This document shows positions 10,789-21,097 of a DNA stretch of 64,000 bases, one piece after another. The DNA is from Orychophragmus violaceus (lineage: Eukaryota > Streptophyta > Magnoliopsida > Brassicales > Brassicaceae). Made by a program: the position numbers and the translations under genes. The stretch is from contig CM058233.1 of NCBI GenBank assembly GCA_030180135.1, forward strand, positions 109,905,994 to 109,969,993, written 5' to 3'. Each line of letters begins with the position of its first letter. The first letter of the stretch is position 1. The notes under the pieces are model-generated. The model was not told the DNA's origin, made no database searches, and saw nothing but the letters and a program-made list of their open reading frames with translations.

Positions 10789-11164
10789 CGCCGCCCAAAC
10801 TCTAGCCGCCGTGGAGTTGACAGATCAAACACAAACACAAACCATCTGGTACAATAGAGAAAATAAAAGATTCAAATTTGAAAGTTGAAACGAGAGAGAG
10901 AGAGGAGAGAGGAGAGAGAGAGAGGAGAGTGACGAAGAGGAGAAAAGTGAGGGGCTGAGAGGAGAAAGGAGTTATGGTTTCAATAGGAAACTAGATAGGA
11001 TAAATAGGTTTGCTCTAGTTACGTGGTTTAGTTAGTGGGTTAGTTGAAATAGAAGGGCAAAGGAGTAAAAAAACAAGGTGAAGGTATCCTAAATCATGAA
11101 GGTGTCATTTGACGTAATTAAAGCACTAGAAGATGCCCTTTGGCGTAATAATCTCTTTGGGATT

Positions 11165-13722
11165 TGATACACGCGTTGTCAAAAGATATTATTCTTTCAG
11201 CCTCACTCTAGCTCTTTTGAGTGAGCTAAACTAAATTGTGTTTTTTATTTTTCTAAGTTTTGTTATGTTTTGTTAAGTTAAAAAGTATATAATAAATAAA
11301 AAAGGGTATGACCTTTAGTGTTTTTTGTCGGCGGTATGACATTTAGTTCAATAGTCAAAAGTAAATAAATTGTGTTTGAAGTTTCATGTGTGAACTTGAT
11401 CTCCGTTATACAACTGTATGTAGGTTGACGACATAATATACGTTTGGATTATAGTTGTTGCGATTTAGTTCGGACAACCTCTTTATAGTTGATATTAAAC
11501 TTCTACCATGTAGTCGAAACTGTTCAAAATAGAATATGACTAGTAGTATTTTGAACTCGTTTGTAAACCATCGATTAGATTGATGGTTCTGATTTCGATA
11601 AATATATACAAGTGTTGTTTTGCCTTTGTTGTTTTGCCTATCGGATCCAATAGTGCGGTTACTCAAATATAGAGGATCGGACCGGACTAGACTAGTTATA
11701 TAGTTACAACTATAGTTAGATTAGATATAATGGTTGAAATGAAACTACCAGTTGTACAGAGATCACTGAAAAAGTAATTATTGAAGGGATAAAGAGAGAG
11801 GAAGAAAGGTGATGGAAGGGAAAACATATAATGCAAAAAAAATTAAAGTTTTGAATGGTTAATGCATTTATAATGAGTTAAACCAAATAAGAATTTTAAA
11901 AAATTATTTTCATAATAGATTACAGTCTGCAGCAAATAAATGTATTTCTTTATAACAAAAATGATTCTTTATAAAAAATGGTTTACACTTAGCTTATAAT
12001 GAATTTTTGATTGGTTTTGTTTATTGTTCACAGTTATCATTCAAAATCTAAATACATATGAGTTACACACAAAAAACAAAATAAAACAGTTTTAACTACT
12101 CGCAAATAATCCATTCTACCATTCAAAACCTAAATACATACTACTAGTTACACACAAGAAAACGAAATGATTACTTACGCCAACCCACACTCCATGATCT
12201 TCCCCACCTCTGAAAGCCCATTAATCAGATTCATATTATAAGTTTTTTACCAAGCAAAAGAGATTACCCTTTCCATCTTTTTGGCCAGATGTATAGATCA
12301 TGAATCATAAAATATGAAACACCCCCCACACACACGAACATTAATTTGTAAAAAGAAAACGTTCTCACTACGAGTTACGTGTATGTTCGTTAGACTATTA
12401 TTCCTATGGACCAACGCGATGTCATAGTGACGTTATTCTTACGACAACAGGAGGCTAAACTATAAGAGCATCTTCATTCTTCCATTTCTTAATTACACTA
12501 ATTACAAAAATATGATTATACTAAATATTTATTATTGTATTAGGAGTATTTCTAAGATTTCTTAGAATTCTCTTTCAAAAAAATTCCAATGTAGATATCA
12601 TAAATATAAGTGTATAACTACACAAGAAAAGAGGCTAAACTATAAGAATAACTACACAAGAAGAGCTGTGAAAAGAGTATAATTTTATAACATCTATAAA
12701 TAATATAATAAAACATGAACTTATTGTTTAAAACAAGTATACATAACACAATATACAGTATAAATCATTATATAAAAAAATTTCTCTATCAAACATGGCG
12801 TTTTCACTCTATAATATCCAGCTCTTAATATTCTTGAAACAAAAGTCATATTTTGTTAAATGGGTATATGAAACAAAAGTCTAAAATGGATAAAGGAATT
12901 AGTTAAGAAATGCTTTAGTGTATAAAAATGTGCATTGCTTTCGACTATAAATTACCCATGAATTTGTCATATACTTATATATTATATAACTATAAACGTG
13001 TTGTTAACCTAATATAAAAGTACTTTGATATGTTATAAAAAATACCGATATGGGTTATCATGCATCTATACATGTATATACACACGTATATATAGACATG
13101 TATACATAAAGGAACACAAATAAGTGGGCTTGGAATTTGATAAACGGTGGGGTTTGTAATCTTGATGAAACTATTACAAAATGCAATCTTGCAAAAGGTA
13201 ATACGAGAGAAAGGTAAGAAACTTTTTCTATCTTGTATGATTAATAATTCTTTATCAATTGTATTTACTTTCATTAGGAGGTGCAAATTTTTTAAACGAG
13301 AAAAGGTCGAATAGAAGCCTAATTTCATCAAATCATAATCATGATACCCTCACACAGCCTACAGAGGAATAGATTTGCACCTAAGATATTTCATCATTGC
13401 TCCTCCTAATCTAGATATTCCTTTTTGGATTCCCAAAATAATAGCAATCGTATAAATTATATAGGTACTACATCATTCTGTAAGAAAATATGAAATCCTA
13501 GCTATAAGAAAGTGATAGATGTGAATATATTCCCATCACATCTCCAGCCATTTTTTCCATGGAAAATGATTTAAGAATTTAAATATATCTTATTGTAAAG
13601 AAAATCTTTTTGAAAACACCAATTCTGGAGAATTTGGATTTGTTTTCTAGAAGCAATGATTACTAAACGGCGCAATTATCCCTCTTCTCTATTCATTTGA
13701 ACTCTATTTTTTTCCTAACAAA
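11165..13722. other. AT-rich intergenic region with no supported gene
   Basis: Very AT-rich DNA. The short ORFs here (for example 11406-11666 and 12990-13331, both minus) have no recognisable motif and the composition of random sequence. I see no RNA gene and no transposon ends I can close. Confidence 0.6.
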
Positions 13723-13976
13723 TACTTCATGTGTTTCATATCGTAAGTTGTTTTGGCTAAAAATCCGGAGTTTAAGAAAATTAATAATTCTTTAAAAAGT
13801 AGCATTTAATATATAAATAAAATATAATTTAACTTATTAATTAGAAATTCTGAATGGTTGGTCACACAATATCCAACAAAGATAAAAATTGCATTGATAT
13901 ATAAAAACAACTTACATTTTGAAAAAAAAAAAAAAAAATAAGACTAAAACTATTTATATAAAAAACAGAGGGAGTA
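13723..13976. mobile_element. Degenerate Stowaway-type MITE
   Basis: The right end acagagggagta is the Stowaway consensus and the left end tacttcatgtgtttcatatc is a decayed version of its complement. gtaagttgttt near 13745 pairs with aacaacttac near 13905. TA dinucleotides border both ends. It is about 254 bp, AT-rich and non-coding. Retroposon B inserted directly at its right edge. Confidence 0.6.
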
Positions 13977-13990
13977 GGGTTTAAATGTTA

Positions 13991-15615
13991 AAAAAGGAAC
14001 TGAGATGGTGGAGAAACCTCTCGGGCCCATACTTCGAGGTGCACTACCGTAGTCGATCGTGAGCTTTCCGTGGTTCTCCGGCGTCGGCGTCTCTTGCCGG
14101 TGCCGGAGAGTGGTCTCCGTTTACGTCTTTTGATTGTGTAGGTGTAGATCGGCTTCACTGTCTCTGTTCCGTCCTCCTGTACCATAGTTTCAGTCCGCCG
14201 GAGCTCGCTTCCCCTCCTCCCTTGGCCGCCGGTGCTGGCAGAGCCGGCCTCGAGCATAAGCCAGGTAAGCGACGGATTAGGGCATCCGACTAAAAAGGGC
14301 ATTGTTTATATATTTTTTTTATTAATATATATGTAAAAAATATTTAAAAGGGCATTTCTAAAATATTTTTCATAATATATGTCTAAAAATGTTTAAAGGG
14401 CAATGATTTTAGACAAAAATATATGAAAAGAGCATATTGTTTTTAGATTTGTATAGGGCATACAAAAATGTTGGGCCGGCACTGGGTGCTGGTGATGCGG
14501 CGATGCTGGTTTATCCTGTCGGGCCGTGCCTTTTTGGTTGCGGTTGTGCTTTGGATCTGAGATGTTCGTAGATCTGGTACTGTAGGGTGTGAGGCTGGTG
14601 GTGTGTTTGGCTGGGTTCGGTTCTGAGTCCCACCTCGCCGGTCCTGTGGTGATGGTGCGTGTCGGAGAGGCGACGGCTCTGTTCGGATCTCCGTTTGTCA
14701 GGGCCCGTTATCGGGTCTCCTCTTCCTGGTTCTCAACCGGCTTGGTTACCTTTGGCTCTTGTGGTTTGGTCGTGTGGTTTATGAGGATAGAGATGGTTAG
14801 GTTCTTTTTGGTTTAAGTTTGGTCTGTTTTTATCTCAGCTAATTAGTATTGGGTTATCGTGGCTTCGAGGTGATTTGGTCGTATCGTGTTCTAGAGATCC
14901 AAGCTTGTGGGAGGGAGTCCTCTGGCTAGTGAATTTGGCTAGTTCGGCAGGCTCGGTTTTCTTCAGTTTGGTTGTGATTTTATGGTTTTAGGCTTCGAGT
15001 AGCGTTGTTGCTTTGCATTGGGAGTGTGCTTTTCCTTCCTGTTGGTGCAACAGCATAGTTCCTGCGGTTATCTTATTTATCTTCTGCCTTTGGTCTTCTA
15101 CTTTGGGTAAGGGTTCTCCGGCCCATCTTCAAGGAATTGGGGTCTCGACCCTTCTCGCATCTAGTCGTTCGGTGGCGAATGGTAAACTGTTTGGTCCTTC
15201 GTCTTCCTTGGTGTAGCCTGCATACGTCTTGCTCGTGGTTCTTAATGGTGGAGCAATATAATGAGTGTCGGTAGGTCAGCTTCAATAATCTCGACTACAG
15301 ATGTTACGCTCCTTTCCTCTCTCGGTGCTGGGTGCTCGCTACTTCTTCGTTGTCTTCGTTGCTTACTCTTGATACGACCTTTGTTCTTCTTTGTTATTGG
15401 TAGCTCATACTGAGTAGTGGTTTTAGTTTAAGGTTGTAAGTTTCTCGGTCTTCTGTCTTGCGGGTATTGTAGTCTCTGGGGATTTTCTTTAATCCGCCGG
15501 CTTTTGTCTCCGGTATCGGGTTGTGATAGCCGGCTTTAGTCTTGTCAGTTTGTATTCCAAAAATGTATTCGATCTCGGTAATGAAATGAAAAATATTCTA
15601 GTGAAAAAAAAAAAA
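13991..15615 (+). mobile_element. Poly(A) retroposon B with 15-bp TSD (interrupted by a hAT MITE)
   Basis: The perfect 15-bp repeat agggtttaaatgtta lies at 13976-13990 and 15616-15630. The element is GC-rich and ends in an A tract (15604-15616). Removing the nested MITE and its duplicated 8 bp leaves about 1.37 kb. It is clearly homologous to retroposon C: both share ctcgcatctagtc, gtcttcctyg and, near the 3' end, two copies of a ccggctttagtct-like motif. No ORF has a recognisable domain. Its family name is uncertain: it could be a large Sadhu-like element or a non-autonomous LINE derivative. Confidence 0.75.
14239..14484. mobile_element. hAT-type MITE nested in retroposon B
   Basis: A 246-bp AT-rich insert starts cagagccggcc and ends gggccggcactg, so the reverse complement of its right end is cagtgccggccc. 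It is flanked by the perfect 8-bp TSD ggtgctgg (14231-14238 and 14485-14492). The 8-bp TSD and the CAGWGCCGGCC termini fit the hAT superfamily. The interior holds repeated agggcat motifs and no ORF. Excising it restores a continuous GC-rich retroposon. Confidence 0.85.
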
Positions 15616-15630
15616 AGGGTTTAAATGTTA

Positions 15631-17148
15631 GCATGGACTAGTTAACAATGGACTAATTTAAATGTGAACTAAACCACTTTATTTTAGAATAAATAATAGT
15701 CTAGTACATATCAAAAAATTAAATAATAAACTTCTATTTAATCTATAATAAATTTATTTTATTTTATATCGTTATGGATTAAATACTACAAATAATAAAT
15801 AAAAATAATATTAATTATTCGTAGATTAATCTTTCGATCGAAATCATATAAAACTGTATCTTTTTTCAAAAGGTACAAGTGTTTGACAAATAATTTTCAA
15901 ATTCATAGATTTTCAAAATGTGATCCATAAGAAATAAAAGTAGTGCCTATATTATTCAACAAATTATAGTGCCTTTTATAATCTGAAATTCATAACACTA
16001 CGCAATTTATCATATACATCAGTTACAAAATTAGGGTCTGTTGCTCGGGACTATTCCATTATGTGATTTCTTTGGTTTTTGTTATATTGTAATTTCATTT
16101 GTAAGTTCATTTTATGTGATGTTTTTTTTTATGAACATCTAATTTTGAAAGATTAGATTAGGGTTAGGTGTTTGTAACTGAACCGAAGTTTATAAATATT
16201 CGAACGATTCTGTAATCGTAAATTCATAAACTTAAAAAAAAAGAAAACTGATTTGAATCTAAATGGATATCTAATGTCCTAATCTAAATTAAATTTTGTT
16301 GATTTTTTGTTTAATAATTAAAAAAAAAAATAGACAGAAAAATAAAAGGTAACAAACACATGAACGCCGTTTAAGGGACTCAACAGAAGCTGACTGCCGT
16401 TTGAGCGACACGACGTTAACGCCCACTACCTCTCATCTTCATCCTTCTCTCGAGTGCCCTGACGCGTTTTCTACTTTTTCTTATTTCTTTCTTCAGTTTT
16501 TTCAGCGAAAATATTCCCTTTTTGTTTTGTATAGACGACAACAATTACTGGTTCATAATAATGCATCAGAAGGTTGAGAAACGAAACACATTTATCCCAT
16601 GGAATTTATAACTACTTTTGTAAGCTGGCAAATAATAAAGATCAAGAGCACACTTGAAATATCAAAATTAGGTTATTTGGTTTTTCTCATTAGGCAAAAT
16701 TTAAACTGAAATCAGCTTTACTTTTTCAAAGTTGCAAAACCATTGAACCAATATTTATATTAAAAAAAAGAAGAGTAGATGAATAAGTTTATTCAGGCAG
16801 TGTGATCTAACTAGTAACATTTGTAACACCAACAGCCTAGAACTTTAATATATAACCATCATACAAGTAAGTATATATACAACCACAACATATAGAGAAA
16901 ATATTCAAAATGAAAATTGGAGAAACAATAACATAAACTTTAATAATATGTATATCCAAACAGTGTTTATAATTTTGTATATTCAGACGATTAGTGATTA
17001 TCAAAATTAACGTTTTTAAAATGTGTGTTTTGAAAACCAATTTTAAGTTATTATTTACATATTTTTGTAATTAGCGTTATACTAAATATGAAAAAATGAA
17101 AATTATACTTATCCGACAAATTTTTCTTTTTTTACATTTATCAAATTT
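15631..17148. other. AT-rich intergenic region
   Basis: No supported ORF, RNA gene or closed transposon. A slightly GC-richer patch at 16370-16470 (gccgttt...cgacgttaacgcccac) was inspected and not assigned. Confidence 0.55.
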
Positions 17149-17163
17149 GAATTGCATAGTATT

Positions 17164-18500
17164 TTATCAAAAAAACTCTCTGGCGTGAAGCCCTAAATCC
17201 TCCTAGACTTGCTTCCCAAAGTCCGCCGAATTTCATCCCGATCTCCTCTCCGGCGGCCGGCGCTTCTTGTTGTGGCCGTCGGGAGAGGCCCCCTTGCGTT
17301 TCCATCTTATTTTCTGCTATTTCGCCGCTTGTTTCTAGCTTCTCCGGAGTATCTCTCTGCCTCCGATCTCCGGCCGTCGTCTATGGAGCGTTATCGGATC
17401 TCGTCTCTGCTGCGGTGGCCGTCTCTTTCGGTGCGCCGTCTCCAGCCTCGAGCTTGTCTATGGCCTCTTCGTCGCGGGATCTCCGTTGTGACAGAGGAAG
17501 CTCCGTCTTCGTTCTCTTTGGAGGCTTTGCCGTCGCTCTGGCAGATGATGGGCGCTTGTGACAAACTTTTTCAGGTTCCTGAGCGTGTCTTGTCAGTTCT
17601 AGCGAGGGTTTGTGTTTCTGACTCTGTTTCGATTTTGCTGGTTGGATTGGATTTCTCTGGTGTTAGCTCTTCGGTCTAGGATAGTTTGCTTCTCTTGGGT
17701 TTTAGATCTTTTGGCTCCCTAGGTTTTTAGTAATTTCAAGTTCTTTTCGAGATCTAGATCCTAAGTCTTTCCTTGAGTGGCCGGGATCCTTGTGTTGTTG
17801 GTCTCCTCGTTCTTTTGAGGGGGCCATCTTCCTAGTCTCAGCTTTTAGTTCGCGGCCTGTTCTTAAGTTTTTTAGATGGCTTTTGCTGTGTCCTTGCCTT
17901 CGGAAGACTGGTGGTTTTTTGTTTTTCTTCGCTTCTTGTGTTTCTGTTGTTTTGTCATGAGAGAGTGTTTTTCCTATCCTTAGTTGCTTCGGTTTAGTTC
18001 ATGGAGTTTCTTTCTCATATTTTGTCTTTAGACAAGGGTTTTCCGGCTCTAACTTTATGCATTGGAGTTGCGGCTCTTTCTCGCATCTAGTCATGGATGG
18101 TCGGACGGTTACAACCTTCGCTCCTCCGTCTTCCTCGGGTTGTCTGCATATGGTCTCTCGTGGCTCCTGCTGGGCTTGAGCAAATAATATGAGCCGGTGG
18201 ATTTGTCCCAATAAAGTTCGGCTTCAGATGCTACTCTCTTGTTCTCTCTCACTTCATGGTGATCAATTGCTTCTTGGGTGTCTTGTTGGCATGATCTCGT
18301 TTTGTTTCTTGCAACTTCTATTGATTCTTGGGATGTTTTATGGTTTTTCTTTGTGTCTGAGGATTACTCTTTGTCCGTCGGCTTTTGACTCTGGAAACTA
18401 TCTATTTTGCTCGCCGGCTTTAGTCTTTGATAGATTGTATCCGACCAATGTATCCCACCATCATTTCCGTTTAGTTTAATATAATCAGTATAAAAAAAAA
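17164..18500 (+). mobile_element. Poly(A) retroposon C with 15-bp TSD
   Basis: The perfect repeat gaattgcatagtatt lies at 17149-17163 and 18501-18515, with an A tract at 18492-18500. The 1337-bp body is GC-rich and homologous to retroposon B over most of its 3' half, for example 18020-18220 against 15085-15270. The ORF at 17209-17679 on the plus strand lacks any motif I recognise and probably reflects composition. The element ends about 290 bp upstream of the WRKY13 start codon, so it lies in that promoter region. Confidence 0.78.
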
Positions 18501-18515
18501 GAATTGCATAGTATT

Positions 18516-18794
18516 CTAAAACCGTTCCGCAAATACACTTTAAGGATTCGGAATTTTAATTTGAAAATCAGGGAATGAACAAAAATATTTTGGTCACATG
18601 TAAATCTTCAGCAAAGCCACTCCAATTGGACCCACCTGCAACTTTCTTTTTCCAACATTTATATATTTATCGAAACACTCACATGGATGGGTTAGATTGT
18701 CTCAACCAAAATCAAACCAAAATTTCCTCTCCTCTCTCTTTGTCTCTCACACAGTCTCATCTCCTTCAACCTTTTGCATAAAAGAACGAGAGAG
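18516..18794 (+). promoter_or_regulatory. WRKY13 proximal upstream region and 5' leader
   Basis: The ~280 bp between retroposon C and the WRKY13 start contains ttggtcacatg, a possible TATA-like atttatatatttatc at about 18656-18670, and a CT-rich leader (18728-18760) typical of plant 5' UTRs. The retroposon thus replaces or displaces any more distal promoter. The transcription start is not known. Confidence 0.45.
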
Positions 18795-21097
18795 ATGGGT
18801 ACAGTAAACCAAGGAATAAGCTTGTTTGATGAACCACAAAACATCATAAACCCTAATAATACTAACCATCTAGGGTTTTTTTTCTCTTTCCCTAATCAAA
18901 CATTATCTTCGTCATCTTCTTCGCCTCCATCTTCTCCTTCTCTTGTGTCTCCATTTCTAGGTCATCACTCCTTAAGCTCCTTCCTTCACAATAACTCATC
19001 TTCCTTTGTTACTCATCCTCAAGATCACATCAATCCCATGGCGAATCTCCCAGAAACCCTAATCTCGATCTCTTCTTTATCCTCACCTAAGCAAAGCGAT
19101 GATCATGATGGTATTGTTAATCTTGATCATCATCATCTTACCGGTGGTCTATCATCTCAAAGACCCTCTTTAAATCCATGGTAAGTTACTTATGATAATA
19201 GTAAAAACTAAGTTAAGTTAAAGAATCCGTTCTACTATATACTTAAACTGCCAAAAAAAGTCTATGACTAAGGGTCTATACATAGAACTACAACTCTGTA
19301 TATAAAATCTCCCTTTTTTTCTTTCCTGACATAAGATGTTGAAGCCCTTATGATGAATTTATCACATATATTCGTCATGCATATACTATAATAGATAAGG
19401 AGGGAATTAGCTACTAGTTATCAAGAGCCTAAAAACAATTCAAAAGTATTTTCATGCCTTTTCTAAAGATTCATGGCATATCTCATATAATATTTATATG
19501 CACACAGCACACGCCTACATATACATTCCGTCATCTAAAGTGTAAAACTTTTGCATTCGAATAAATCCCAAATTAAAAATATACTTTTCCAAATATTTTT
19601 TTAAAGTACGTTTATGATCTAAAGCTCCTATACTTTATGCACTTTACATCTGTATTTTGTACAGAATATTTATTTGGTTTAAGGTGCCATGTACACATAA
19701 GACATCTACTTATGTCAAATGCGTTGTGTTAATGTAATTTAGGGCTTGGAGTAGTCAAGCAGGATGCGGATACAGCGAGAAAAACAACCATGGAAGCGAG
19801 ATTGATGTAGATGATGGTGGTGGTGGTATTAATGATGATGATGATCATCAACATCATGATACTCCTCGTTGTCATAAGCATAACACGACGCCGTTAGGAG
19901 TAGTGTCTACTCTGAAGATGAAGAAGCTTAAGACAAGAAGAAAAGTGAGGGAGCCTCGGTTTTGCTTCAAGACATTAAGCGATGTTGATGTCATAGATGA
20001 TGGATATAGATGGAGAAAATATGGTCAGAAAGTTGTCAAGAACACTCAACATCCCAGGTAATTTGTTTTTCTTAGATTAACTTAAGTAAATAACTAGCTA
20101 ATTATTTTTCTTATAATGATTCTAAATCTCTTTGCCTTTCATTTTTGCTTGGAGGTTAATTAATGATGACTTGCTATGCATAAGAACTTATGATGAATAT
20201 GTAGTTTTTTACATTTTTAACGTTAACTAATGTGATGATAATATGTAGACTCTTGATAGATTAATTATGAGCCATGTAAAGACTAGAAATTGCTTTAGGA
20301 TATTGCTAATGAATTGAAAAATAATAATATAATCTTGTTGGTGTTTCTCTGTATTATTTCTGTTATAACATAGACTCTTGGCCCGGTGGGATTATTAGTC
20401 ATAGAATAAAGTAAGAAAAGAAGATAACCTTTTACAAAAAAGGTATATGATTTCATTTGGAAGCATTTGAGTATTATGTGAGACATATGGGCCGTGGTTT
20501 CTCTCTCTCTCTCTCTCTCTCTCAAGTTGACATTTGAAATTTACCAACAATGAATTGTTTGGGTAATTTGTATAGTTCTTCAAAATTATACTTTAGTTCT
20601 TTAGTAAAGTTGTATCATGAGCTCATTAATAAAGTTCCATTTGTCTTCTTGATATCTGTTTGATACAAGTATACAACACTATATATTTCGGTTTCCCACA
20701 CACAAAAAAAAATGTTTCTAATAAGATATATGTTCCTTCTGCATGATTATATATGTATATGATTTGATTCATGAATCTTGGTTTCACTCATAATAGGAAA
20801 ATTATGTTCTAGACTATCTTAATTAATATAATGTTGTAATGCATTTTGTTTTTAAAATGATAAAATTTAGGTTGACTAATTAATTAGTGTTTTAATTTTA
20901 AAAATGGTAGGAGCTATTACAGATGCACACAAGACAAGTGTAGGGTGAAGAAGAGAGTTGAGAGACTAGCAGATGATCCAAGAATGGTAATCACTACTTA
21001 CGAAGGAAGACATCTTCACTCTCCTTCTAATCATCTCGACGACGACTCTCTCTCCTCCTCTCATCACCACTCTCCTCTCTCTAACTTCTTCTGGTGA
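18795..21097 (+). CDS. WRKY13: WRKY transcription factor 13 (group IIc)
   Basis: Three exons, 18795-19180, 19743-20057 and 20911-21097, join with GT-AG introns into 295 codons. The start MGTVNQGISLFDEPQ and the exon-2 segment KKLKTRRKVREPRFCFKTL match Arabidopsis WRKY13 (At4g39410) as I know it. The single WRKY domain has WRKYGQK at about 219-225 and a C2H2 zinc site (Cys239, Cys244, His268, His270; spacing C-X4-C-X23-H-X-H), which places it in group IIc. The second intron splits the domain after the PR of QHPR, the conserved position. The protein ends SPLSNFFW. It should bind W-box DNA in the nucleus; in Arabidopsis WRKY13 is linked to stem sclerenchyma development. Intron 2 contains a (CT)n repeat at 20500-20523. 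All key residues are intact. Confidence 0.96.
20500..20523. repeat. (CT)n microsatellite in WRKY13 intron 2
   Basis: Twelve consecutive CT units within the second intron. Confidence 0.9.

Larger units (their letters stand above)
7572..11155. mobile_element. Pack-MULE (Mutator-like element with captured gene fragments)
   Basis: A perfect 9-bp direct repeat tttgggatt flanks the element (7563-7571 and 11156-11164), the TSD length of Mutator-like elements. Its ends are inverted: the left end begins gagagatttacatgaaaggg and the right end, reverse-complemented, begins gagattattacgccaaaggg. Similarity continues inwards for about 100 bp, through caaagga/caaatga and ttgccc(c/t)tc. There is no transposase. 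Inside are diverged tandem repeats (7.99-9.4 kb) and, all on the minus strand, pieces of at least four unrelated plant genes: a Ppx/GppA phosphatase, an LRR receptor kinase, a CYP21-type cyclophilin membrane anchor and a glycine-rich protein. This is the defining content of a Pack-MULE. Confidence 0.82.

Noticed and set aside
17209..17679. 156-codon plus-strand ORF in retroposon C as a gene
   Set aside because: No homologous frame is kept in retroposon B and no motif is visible; treated as composition-driven.
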